Source: Actinomycetota bacterium
Lineage (GTDB): Bacteria > Actinomycetota > UBA4738 > HRBIN12
Reading direction: 5' to 3'
Assembly (NCBI GenBank): GCA_004366195.1
Contig: SIRV01000091.1
Span: 1 to 17,857, forward strand
DNA length: 17,857 nucleotides
Under the pieces are notes generated by a model. The model made no database searches. It was not told the DNA's origin and saw only the letters and a program-made list of their open reading frames with translations. A program made the translations under genes and the position numbers. Shown in pieces: positions 6,935 to 13,073 of the stretch (positions within the stretch are counted from its first letter, which is position 1; each line of letters begins with the position of its first letter).

Positions 6935-8551
6935 CTACTTCTTCTTCAGCGCGCGGTCCTTCACGGCTGCCCTGAACGCCTGCCAGCCGGGGATGCCGTT
7001 CACGCCTCCGCCGGCGTGGGTCGCGCTCGAGCCGTGGTACAGGCCGCGGATCGGCGTCCGGTAATCCGCGTAGCCGGGGGCCGGCCGCATGTGGAAGAGC
7101 TGGTCGACCGCGAGCTCGCCGTGGAAGATGTTCCCCCCGATCAGCCCGAGCTCCTGCTCCATGTCGTAGGGGCCGATGATCTGGCGGTCGATCACGGCGC
7201 TCTTGAAGTTCGGCGCGAGGGCCGTGTACTCGTCGATGCAGCGATCGGCGTAGGCCTCGAGCTCCTCGCGGTGAGGCTCCTTGCTCCACTCGTGGGGCAC
7301 CCACTGCGTGTACATGGAGAAGATGTGGATGCCCTCGGGGCAGAGCTTCTTGTCGAGGGTGGTGGGGATGACCCCATCGACGAAGGGCCGCGTCGCCGCC
7401 TTCTTCTCCATGTGCGCGTCCTGGAACGCGCGCTCCGCGTAGTCGGTCGAGAAGCAGAGCTCGACGGACCCGGTGTGGTGGTCCTGGAGCTCCTTGCCGG
7501 GATCGGCGATGAAGTCCGGGAGCTCGGACATGGCCACGTTGATCTTCACCACGCCGGAACGCGTGCGCCAGTTCTCGATGTCGCGCACGAAGTCCGGCGG
7601 CAGCTCCACCCGGTCGATCAGCTGGAGGAAGGCGATCTTCGGGTGGATCGTCGTGACGCCGATCGGCGCGTACAGCTCCTCGCCGTTCTCCAGCGCGACC
7701 CCGACGAAGCGCCCGCTCCGGGTGAGGATCTTCGCGACGCGGGCGTTCGTGCGGATCTCGCACCCGAAGGACTCGGCCGACCGCCGGATCGCGTCCGCGA
7801 CGGCGCCCATGCCGCCCTGCTGGAACCCCCACGACCCGAGATGGCCGTCGCCGACGTCGCCGATGGAGTGGTGGAGCATCACGTACGCGGTCCCCGGCTC
7901 GTCCGGCCCGGCCCAGGTGCCGATCACGCCGTTCACCGCGAGCATGCCCTTCACCGCGTCCGACTCGAACCACTCGTTCAGCAGGTCGGTGACGCTCATC
8001 GAGAACAGCTTCGTGACGCTCGCCACGCCGCGGACGCCGAGCTTGCGCATCCGCCAGGCCGTGTCGGCCGTGGCCAGCAGGTCGCCGAGGGCCATCGAGC
8101 CCAGCTTCGGCGGCACCCGCAGGAGCAGCGGTCCGAGGACGTCGGCCACGCCCTTCAGCCACTCCTCCCAGAGCGGCATCGTCTCCGCGTCCTTCTTCGA
8201 CCACCGCGCGATCGACTCGTAGGACTTGGCCGCGTCGTCGGCGTAGACCTTGATCGAGCGCCCGTCGGGGAAGGCCTGGTAGTAGGGCCCGAAGGGCGTG
8301 ACGTCGTACCCGTGCCGCTTCAGCTGGAGCTCCCGGATGATCGTCGGCGGCATCAGCGACATCACGTAGGAGTAGGTCGAGACCTTGATCTCGGGATGGT
8401 TCGGGAAGGGTGCGCTGGTGTCCGCAGCGCCTCCCGTCTTGTGCCGGGCCTCGAGCACCACGGCCCGAGCGCCGGCCCGAGCGAAGTACGCGCCGGACAC
8501 GAGCCCGTTGTGCCCACCTCCGATGATGATCACGTCGTACTGACCCGCCAT
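6935..8551 (-). CDS. FAD-dependent oxidoreductase, phytoene dehydrogenase / PYROXD2-like
   Basis: This 538-residue flavoprotein resembles the CrtI/PYROXD2 branch of the amine oxidase-like superfamily. DVIIIGGGHNGL at the N-terminus (G11-G12-G13-H-N-G16) binds FAD, followed by VLEA and GGAADT as in CrtI-type enzymes. The C-terminus has LYHGSSATHAGGGVNGIPG, the second flavin-binding signature of this group. No carotenoid gene is near and PYROXD2 relatives have no settled substrate, so carotenoid desaturation should not be assumed. The start at 8551 is chosen because AAGGAG (8566 to 8561) lies 9 nt upstream; a start 12 codons earlier would place that site inside the gene. It is the first gene of a two-gene unit with the ADP-forming acyl-CoA synthetase and diverges from the tetR gene. 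TetR control is likely, since the operator lies in the shared 187-bp region. Confidence 0.88.
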   Translation of the reverse strand: MAGQYDVIIIGGGHNGLVSGAYFARAGARAVVLEARHKTGGAADTSAPFPNHPEIKVSTYSYVMSLMPPTIIRELQLKRHGYDVTPFGPYYQAFPDGRSIKVYADDAAKSYESIARWSKKDAETMPLWEEWLKGVADVLGPLLLRVPPKLGSMALGDLLATADTAWRMRKLGVRGVASVTKLFSMSVTDLLNEWFESDAVKGMLAVNGVIGTWAGPDEPGTAYVMLHHSIGDVGDGHLGSWGFQQGGMGAVADAIRRSAESFGCEIRTNARVAKILTRSGRFVGVALENGEELYAPIGVTTIHPKIAFLQLIDRVELPPDFVRDIENWRTRSGVVKINVAMSELPDFIADPGKELQDHHTGSVELCFSTDYAERAFQDAHMEKKAATRPFVDGVIPTTLDKKLCPEGIHIFSMYTQWVPHEWSKEPHREELEAYADRCIDEYTALAPNFKSAVIDRQIIGPYDMEQELGLIGGNIFHGELAVDQLFHMRPAPGYADYRTPIRGLYHGSSATHAGGGVNGIPGWQAFRAAVKDRALKKK

Positions 8552-8586
8552 CGCACGCTTCTCCTTCGGGCGACCTCCGGGCCGCA

Positions 8587-8615
8587 TCTTCCCCCGAGTT
8601 TGAACGGCGAGTCAA
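8587..8615 (-). promoter_or_regulatory. Weak candidate promoter for the flavoprotein operon
   Basis: On the minus strand TTGACT (8615 to 8610) could be a -35. A poor -10 (GAAGAT-like, about 8591 to 8586) lies 18 bp further on. A half-site-like GTTCA of the nearby operator type falls in the spacer (8605 to 8601). The -10 is weak, so this is tentative. Confidence 0.25.
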
Positions 8616-8637
8616 GTCCGAGGCGGCGGTGCTCGGG

Positions 8638-8665
8638 TTGACAACCCCGGTTCACGGGATAAAGT
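8638..8665 (+). promoter_or_regulatory. Promoter of the tetR gene (TTGACA-N16-TAAAGT)
   Basis: A perfect -35 hexamer TTGACA at 8638-8643 is followed after 16 bp by TAAAGT at 8660-8665, matching 4 of 6 bases of the -10 consensus. Transcription would start near 8672, inside the inverted repeat at 8667-8686. That arrangement is typical of an autorepressed TetR gene. Confidence 0.6.
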
Positions 8666-8666
8666 G

Positions 8667-8686
8667 CGCTGAACGCCGGTTCAGCG
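8667..8686. promoter_or_regulatory. TetR operator candidate, perfect inverted repeat with 4-bp spacer
   Basis: CGCTGAAC at 8667-8674 and GTTCAGCG at 8679-8686 are exact reverse complements separated by GCCG. The repeat covers the predicted tetR transcription start. The same core, GCTGAAC-N4-GTTCAGC, recurs at 11044-11061 upstream of the acyl-CoA dehydrogenase gene. Half-site-like copies follow at 8716-8728 (GAAC-GGC-GTTCAG) and precede it near 8601-8605. Binding by the adjacent TetR protein is inferred from position and repetition. Confidence 0.75.
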
Positions 8687-8715
8687 ACCCGGAGGGGCAG
8701 GTCCTGCGGCGCTTC

Positions 8716-8728
8716 GAACGGCGTTCAG
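8716..8728. promoter_or_regulatory. Degenerate second operator-like site
   Basis: GAAC at 8716-8719 and GTTC at 8723-8726 form a short inverted repeat with a 3-bp spacer, and the right arm extends to GTTCAG as in the full operator. It lies directly before the tetR ribosome binding site AGGAGGGAGGA (8727-8737) and overlaps its first bases. It may be an auxiliary binding site; the left arm and spacing do not match the two full sites. Confidence 0.3.
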
Positions 8729-8738
8729 GAGGGAGGAC

Positions 8739-9353
8739 GTGAGCGGGACGGCGACGAAGGCCCGGGACCGGCACCAGGAGATCCTCGACGCGGCGGCGCG
8801 CGTCATCACCGAGCGGGGGCTCGCCGAGACGCGCATCGCCGACATCGCGGAGCGGGCAGGGGTCTCTCCCGGCCTGATCCTGTACTACTTCGACTCGAAG
8901 GATCGGCTGCTGGCCGAGGCGCTCACCTACGCGAACGATCAGTTCTACCTGCGGATGTCCCGGGAGATCCGGCGGATCTCCTCCGCTCGCGAGCAGCTGC
9001 GGCGCCTCATCGACCTCTCGGTGCCGGGGTACCTGCCCGAATACGGACGGCTCGACGAGTGGGCCCTCTGGGTGGAGGTGTGGGTCCGCGCCCTGCGGGA
9101 CCCCGAGATGGCGAAGGATCGCGAGGCCCTCGACCAGCGCTGGCGGAGCCAGATCGCCGAGATCATCCGAGCCGGCCAGACCTCCGGCGAGTTCACCTCG
9201 GAGGTCCCCGCCGAGGAGCTTGCCCTGCGCCTCGCCTGCCTCATCGACGGCCTCGCGATCCAGGTCGTGATGAACGACCCGCAGGTCACCCCGGAACGCA
9301 TGCACCGCACGTGCATGGAGGTGGCCGCGAACGAGCTCGGCTTCCGCCTGTAG
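8739..9353 (+). CDS. TetR/AcrR-family transcriptional regulator
   Basis: This 204-residue one-component regulator has an N-terminal TetR helix-turn-helix (about residues 12-60, recognition part RIADIAERAGVSPGLILYYF at 32-51, then DSKDRLL). A helical ligand-binding and dimerisation domain follows. The C-terminal part, with its WALWVEVW segment, resembles the BetI-like group of TetR regulators. The GTG start at 8739 has an excellent ribosome binding site, AGGAGGGAGG, 2-8 nt upstream depending on pairing register. The gene diverges from the flavoprotein / ADP-forming acyl-CoA synthetase operon and converges with the DinB-like gene (6-bp gap). A perfect inverted repeat over its own predicted start point and a copy before the acyl-CoA dehydrogenase suggest it controls all three units. 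The ligand is probably an acyl-CoA or a related catabolic intermediate, which is inference. Confidence 0.92.
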   Translation: MSGTATKARDRHQEILDAAARVITERGLAETRIADIAERAGVSPGLILYYFDSKDRLLAEALTYANDQFYLRMSREIRRISSAREQLRRLIDLSVPGYLPEYGRLDEWALWVEVWVRALRDPEMAKDREALDQRWRSQIAEIIRAGQTSGEFTSEVPAEELALRLACLIDGLAIQVVMNDPQVTPERMHRTCMEVAANELGFRL

Positions 9354-9359
9354 CCCCGC

Positions 9360-9803
9360 TCAGGAGCCGGCGAAGCGCCGGAGATCCGCCAGGTGCTCCT
9401 CGTAGTGCTCGATCGTCTCCCAGACGAACCAGCGCTCGGCGGTCTCATCCACCTCGGGCAGGGCGTCCCAGGCGGCGAGCATGCGGGCCCGGGCGGCGTC
9501 CACCCCCTGCTCGACGTCAGCGAGGGACATCGAGCGGGACTCCTCGAGGACGCGCGCGTTCTCGGCGTCCGTGGCCTCCTCGTCGTCGGGGGGCTCGACG
9601 AAGGTCCCCTCCCGCATCTCGTCCAACATCCGGGCGAGGTCGGTCCACCAGTGGGCGATGTGCCAGAGCACGTCCTTCACCGTCCACCCGTCCGCCGTCA
9701 CCGTCGGCTCCTCGAGCCGTTCCGCCGGCAGGGCGTCCACGAGCCTCCGCACCTCGGCCCAGGCGTCGCGCTCGCGCTCGGAAAGCGTCCGCTTGTCGGT
9801 CAC
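9360..9803 (-). CDS. DinB / maleylpyruvate isomerase-like four-helix metal-binding protein
   Basis: This 147-residue protein has the layout of the DinB-like / YfiT superfamily: a first helix, then DVLWHIAHW with His48, and a late ETIEHYEEHL with His133 and His137. Together these form the expected three-histidine divalent-metal site. Members include mycothiol- or bacillithiol-dependent transferases and ClbS-like proteins, but many have no known reaction, so no specific function is given. The GTG start at 9803 follows GGAGGAGGG by about 4 nt. It lies 22 nt downstream of the acyl-CoA dehydrogenase stop on the same strand, so the two are probably co-transcribed and under the same operator. A thiol-dependent detoxification role beside acyl-CoA oxidation would fit but is speculative. 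Confidence 0.8.
   Translation of the reverse strand: MTDKRTLSERERDAWAEVRRLVDALPAERLEEPTVTADGWTVKDVLWHIAHWWTDLARMLDEMREGTFVEPPDDEEATDAENARVLEESRSMSLADVEQGVDAARARMLAAWDALPEVDETAERWFVWETIEHYEEHLADLRRFAGS
9367..9381 (+). terminator. Possible hairpin terminator after tetR
   Basis: CCGGCG at 9367-9372 and CGCCGG at 9376-9381 form a 6-bp stem with a 3-base loop, 13 nt after the tetR stop. No T-run follows, and the hairpin lies within the C-terminal codons of the DinB-like gene on the other strand. It may simply reflect base composition. Confidence 0.25.
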
Positions 9804-9825
9804 CGCTCCCTCCTCCGGTCGGTCC

Positions 9826-11013
9826 TCAGCCGGCCAGCGTCCGCACCCCGCGCTTGGCGAGCTGGTCGGCGATGATGTTCCGCTGGATCTCGGAGGTCCC
9901 CTCCCAGATCCGATCCACCCGCAGCTCCCGGTAGAAGCGCTCGGCCACGTTCTCGCGCATGTAGCCGCGCCCGCCGAAGATCTGGACGGCGCGGTCGGCC
10001 ACGCGGTTGGCCATCTCGCTCGCGGAGAGCTTGGCCATCGAGCACCGGGCGTGCTGCACCTTCACGTCCACCCCGCGGTCCACGTCCTTGGCGAGCTCGT
10101 ACGTCATGAGCCGGGCCGCCCAGAGCTCGGTGAGCGAGTCGGCGAGCATGTGGGCCACGGCCTGGTGCTCGATGATGGGCCGACCGAACTGCACCCGCTC
10201 CTTCGCGAAGGCCGTCGCCTCCTCGATCAGGCGCTCCGCGGCGCCGCAGCACCGCGCCGCGATCATCAGCCGCTCGTAGCGGAACCAGGCGTAGGTGAAG
10301 GCGAGCCCGTCGCCCTCCTCCCCGATCAGGTTCGAGGCCGGCACCCACACGTCCTCGAAGGCCACGATGGCGTGGGAGTCGGGGAACGTGTGCGAGTAGG
10401 CGGGCTCGCGCACCAGCCGGACCCCCGGCGTGTCCTTGTCCACGAAGAACATCGCGTGCTCCCCCGCGTGGGGGCCGTCCGCCAGCTTGGCCTGGAAGAA
10501 GCAGTAGTCGGCGTGGTTGAAGGACGTCACGTGCCACTTCGTGCCGTTCAGCACGTAGCCGTCGCCCTCGCGCCTGGCCGTGGCGGCGATGGCGTCCACG
10601 TCGGAGCCGGCGCCCTCCTCGGTGATCGCGTAGCACTCGTGCCGCTCGCCCCGGATCGTGGGGACGATCCAGCGCTCGAGCTGCTCGGGGGTGACGACCT
10701 CCGGCGCCCAGGACGGCGGGGTGTGGACGCACCAGCCGAGGGCGTTCGTGGCCCGGCCGAGCTGCTCGGAGACCAGCACCTGCTGGAACGTGGTGAAGCC
10801 CCCGCCGCCGAGCTCCTTCGGCATGTTCATCGCGTACAGGCCGAGCTCCATCGCCCGGCGGCGATGCCGCTCGCGGACCTCCTCGGGGATCCGGCCGCCG
10901 TGCTCCTCGGCGTGGACCTCCCAGGGGATCAGCTCCTCGTCCACGAACCGCCGGGCGATCTCCTGGATCCGGCGGTCCTCCTCGCTCATCGGGTACGTAC
11001 CCGCCTGGCTCAT
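9826..11013 (-). CDS. Acyl-CoA dehydrogenase family protein
   Basis: This 395-residue flavoenzyme has the normal acyl-CoA dehydrogenase length and fold. Acyl-CoA dehydrogenases oxidise an acyl-CoA at the alpha-beta bond and pass electrons to ETF. Hallmarks are YAITEEGAGSDVDAI and GTKWHVTSFNHADY (FAD/substrate contacts), VQFGRPIIEHQAVAHMLAD, an IFGGRGYMRE loop and RIWEGTSEIQRNII. The Glu in WEGTSEIQ (about residue 371) is at the position of the catalytic base of many family members. The ATG at 11013 is chosen over GTG 11019 because GGAGGTGG (11023 to 11016) is a strong ribosome binding site 5 nt upstream of it and overlaps the GTG. A GCTGAAC-N4-GTTCAGC operator lies 30 bp upstream. It is followed by the DinB-like gene. 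The chain length or branching of the substrate cannot be read from sequence. Confidence 0.92.
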   Translation of the reverse strand: MSQAGTYPMSEEDRRIQEIARRFVDEELIPWEVHAEEHGGRIPEEVRERHRRRAMELGLYAMNMPKELGGGGFTTFQQVLVSEQLGRATNALGWCVHTPPSWAPEVVTPEQLERWIVPTIRGERHECYAITEEGAGSDVDAIAATARREGDGYVLNGTKWHVTSFNHADYCFFQAKLADGPHAGEHAMFFVDKDTPGVRLVREPAYSHTFPDSHAIVAFEDVWVPASNLIGEEGDGLAFTYAWFRYERLMIAARCCGAAERLIEEATAFAKERVQFGRPIIEHQAVAHMLADSLTELWAARLMTYELAKDVDRGVDVKVQHARCSMAKLSASEMANRVADRAVQIFGGRGYMRENVAERFYRELRVDRIWEGTSEIQRNIIADQLAKRGVRTLAG

Positions 11014-11042
11014 GTCCACCTCCGCGGCGGAGCATACCCGGA

Positions 11043-11062
11043 GGCTGAACCGCCGTTCAGCC
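11043..11062. promoter_or_regulatory. Second copy of the TetR operator, upstream of acyl-CoA dehydrogenase
   Basis: GGCTGAAC at 11043-11050 and GTTCAGCC at 11055-11062 are exact reverse complements around CGCC. They share GCTGAAC-N4-GTTCAGC with the site over the tetR start at 8667-8686. The repeat fills much of the 64-bp gap between the cysteine-synthase-like gene and the dehydrogenase start. A TATGCT (minus strand, 11036 to 11031) could be the -10, with the operator over the -35 and spacer. I see no other full copy in the window. Confidence 0.72.
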
Positions 11063-11077
11063 GCACGGGGACCTCGC

Positions 11078-12142
11078 TCAGTTGACGAGGTCCGGCTCGT
11101 CGACCCAGAGCACCTCGAGCCGGTCGGCGTGGGCGTCGAGCATGGCGAGCGTGTGCTCGTCGAGCTCGTGCTCGCGCTCGGGGATCTCGACCGGCTCGAC
11201 CTCGTCCCCGAACAGCGCCGAGGAGAAGTAGCGCTGGCCGGAGTCGGCGATCACGGTGACCAGGCGCCGGAGCTCGGGATGGGCGCGGGCGACCTCGAGG
11301 GCCGCGGCCACGTTGCACCCGGAGGAGGTGCCGCAGAAGATCCCTTCCTCGCGGGCGAGGCGGCGCGTCATCTCGCGGGCGTGCTCGGTCGGCACGGCCA
11401 CCACCCCGTCGATCACGGAGAGGTCCAGGTTCCTCGGCACGATGCCGTCCCCGATCCCCGCGATCCCGTGCGGCCCCCATCGCCGCGCGGAGATGAGCGC
11501 GCACTCCGCAGGCTCTGCCGTGTACACACGCGTCGGCGCGGAGCGCTCGCGGAGGAACCGCCCGACGCCGCTGATCCAGCCCCCGGTGCCCTGCGCGGCG
11601 ACCACCGCGTCGATCCTCCCCTCCATCTGCTCCCAGATCTCGGTCGCTGTCGTGAGGCGGTGGGCCTCGATGTTGTCGGGGTTCTCGAACTCGGCCGGCA
11701 CGAAGTAGCGGTCGGGGTCCGCCGCGCGCAGCTCCTCCATCTTGGCCAGGGCCAGGTCCACGTCGGACTCGCCGCCGGGGGTGAGGATCAGCTCGGCGCC
11801 GTAGGCGCGGACCAGCTTCTTGCGCTCCTCGCCCATCCCCTCCGGCATGATGATCGTGCACGGGTAGCCCTTGATCGCGGCCACCGCGGCGCAGGCGATG
11901 CCGGCGTTACCGGTCGTGCACTCCATCACCGTCATCCCCGGGCGGAGCTCGCCGCGCTCCTCGGCCCGCTCCAGCATGAACCGGTAGATCCGGTCCTTCA
12001 CCGAGCCGGTGGGGCCGTACCACTCGACCTTCGCGTAGAGCTCGATCTCGGGGGCGATGCGGGAGAGCCGTACGAGCGGCGTCGCCCCCACAGCGTCGAG
12101 CAGCGACGCGACCGGTCGTCGGTAGCGGTCCCACGCGATCAT
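11078..12142 (-). CDS. PLP-dependent cysteine synthase / cystathionine beta-synthase family enzyme with unusual active-site loop
   Basis: This 354-residue fold type II PLP enzyme carries the Schiff-base lysine K49 in GPTGSVKDR, a phosphate-binding loop GTGGWISG at 185-192, GTSSG at 271-275 and DSGQRYFS at 300-307. These place it with cysteine synthases and cystathionine beta-synthases, which replace a beta-substituent of serine or O-acetylserine. The substrate loop reads TTGNAG (76-81) where most family members have TSGNTG, and GTGGW replaces the common GTGGT, so the substrate may differ. A C-terminal tail of about 40 residues is present, but no CBS-pair domain. The ATG at 12142 has GGGAGGTGA upstream, inside the end of the IclR gene, and only 3 nt separate the two genes. 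Context beside sarcosine oxidase suggests serine/glycine metabolism, possibly a lyase. The exact reaction is uncertain. Confidence 0.85.
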   Translation of the reverse strand: MIAWDRYRRPVASLLDAVGATPLVRLSRIAPEIELYAKVEWYGPTGSVKDRIYRFMLERAEERGELRPGMTVMECTTGNAGIACAAVAAIKGYPCTIIMPEGMGEERKKLVRAYGAELILTPGGESDVDLALAKMEELRAADPDRYFVPAEFENPDNIEAHRLTTATEIWEQMEGRIDAVVAAQGTGGWISGVGRFLRERSAPTRVYTAEPAECALISARRWGPHGIAGIGDGIVPRNLDLSVIDGVVAVPTEHAREMTRRLAREEGIFCGTSSGCNVAAALEVARAHPELRRLVTVIADSGQRYFSSALFGDEVEPVEIPEREHELDEHTLAMLDAHADRLEVLWVDEPDLVN

Positions 12143-12145
12143 CCC

Positions 12146-12928
12146 TCACCTCCCTGCGAGCGCCGAGCGTCGCTCGACGTAGCCGAGCCGACGCGAGATC
12201 GCGTCGGCGATCTCCACCGTGTGGCGGGCCACCCTGGGCAGGTCGATCGGCCGGAGCCGGAAGGCGGGTCCGCTCACCGAGAGCGCCGCCGCCACCGTGC
12301 CGTCCGCCTGCCGGACGGGGGCCGCCACGGCGTTCAGGCCCTCCTCCAGCTCCTCCATCGTCTGGGCGTAGCCGCGGCGACGGGCCTGCTCCAGCTGCTC
12401 CTCGAGGACGGCTGGGTCGGTGATCGTCCGCGGCGTGAAGGCCTCCAGGCGGGCGAGGAACGGTCGGCGCTTGGCCGGCTCCATCCACGCCAGGAGCACC
12501 TTGCCGTTGGAGGTGCAGTGCAGCGGCGTCCGCCGCCCGACCCAGTTCACGGAGACGACCGAGCGGCTCCCGTTCACCTGGTCCACGTACACGACCGCGT
12601 CGCCCGAGAGCACCCCGAGGTTCACGGTCTCGCGCGTGCGATCCGCGAGCTCCTCGAGGAGCGGTCGGGCGACGCGGACGATCTCGAGCTCCGCCATGGC
12701 CGCGCCGGCGAGCCGGATGAGGCCGAAGCCGAGCCGGTACTTCTCGGTCGCGGGGTCGCGCTCGAGCAAGCCGCGCTCGGCGAGGGCGGCGACGAGGCGC
12801 GAGGCCGTGGCCTTGTGCACGCCGAGGCGCCGGCCGAGCTCCGTGACCCCGAGCTCGCCGGCGTCGGAGATGTGCTCGAGCGCGCTGATCGCGCGCCGCA
12901 CCGACCGCAGGTTGCCGCCGTCCTCCAT
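12146..12928 (-). CDS. IclR-family transcriptional regulator
   Basis: This 260-residue regulator has an N-terminal winged helix (about 7-65, with LGVTELGRRLGVHKATASRL... as the helix-turn-helix core) and a C-terminal IclR effector domain. Typical effector-domain signatures are PLHCTSNGKVLLA (135-147) and EGLNAVAAPV (196-205). The frame stays open 38 codons further upstream, but those residues (Pro/Arg/Ala-rich) do not resemble the family. ATG 12928 places the domain at the usual distance, with a GGTGGGGG stretch a few bases upstream. It is in one unit with the PLP enzyme gene, 3 nt apart, and diverges from soxB across 145 bp. It is therefore the best candidate for local control of the sarcosine oxidase operon. 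The effector could be sarcosine or glycine betaine-derived, which is inference. Confidence 0.9.
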   Translation of the reverse strand: MEDGGNLRSVRRAISALEHISDAGELGVTELGRRLGVHKATASRLVAALAERGLLERDPATEKYRLGFGLIRLAGAAMAELEIVRVARPLLEELADRTRETVNLGVLSGDAVVYVDQVNGSRSVVSVNWVGRRTPLHCTSNGKVLLAWMEPAKRRPFLARLEAFTPRTITDPAVLEEQLEQARRRGYAQTMEELEEGLNAVAAPVRQADGTVAAALSVSGPAFRLRPIDLPRVARHTVEIADAISRRLGYVERRSALAGR

Positions 12929-13073
12929 CCGAGCCCCCACCGGTGCGCCCGAGGGGCGGGCGACCCTCGGAGGGGCCGAACCGTACCACAGGAGCGGCCT
13001 CGCGCGCACCTCGTTGCGGAGGGCGCGACACGCGCCTCCCATGCGGCGGGGGCCCGCAGGTACCCTCCGCCCG
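12929..13073. promoter_or_regulatory. Divergent control region between iclR-type gene and soxB, with an inverted repeat
   Basis: This 145-bp region must hold promoters for both directions. CCGAGGG at 12949-12955 and CCCTCGG at 12964-12970 are exact reverse complements around an 8-bp spacer, about 20 bp upstream of the IclR start. The repeat could be an operator or an mRNA hairpin. I see no convincing -35/-10 pair for soxB and no riboswitch-like fold. Confidence 0.35.

Noticed and set aside
6935..8551. Carotenoid (phytoene) desaturase as the function of the flavoprotein
   Set aside because: The flavin motifs are shared by a wide superfamily. No crtB, crtE or other carotenoid gene is nearby, and the context is acyl-CoA metabolism, so the narrower name is not justified.
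10539..10556. GTTCAGC half-site with a short palindrome inside the acyl-CoA dehydrogenase gene, and other lone GTTCAG/CTGAAC words
   Set aside because: These are single half-sites within coding sequence without the 4-bp-spaced partner arm, so they are not counted as operators.
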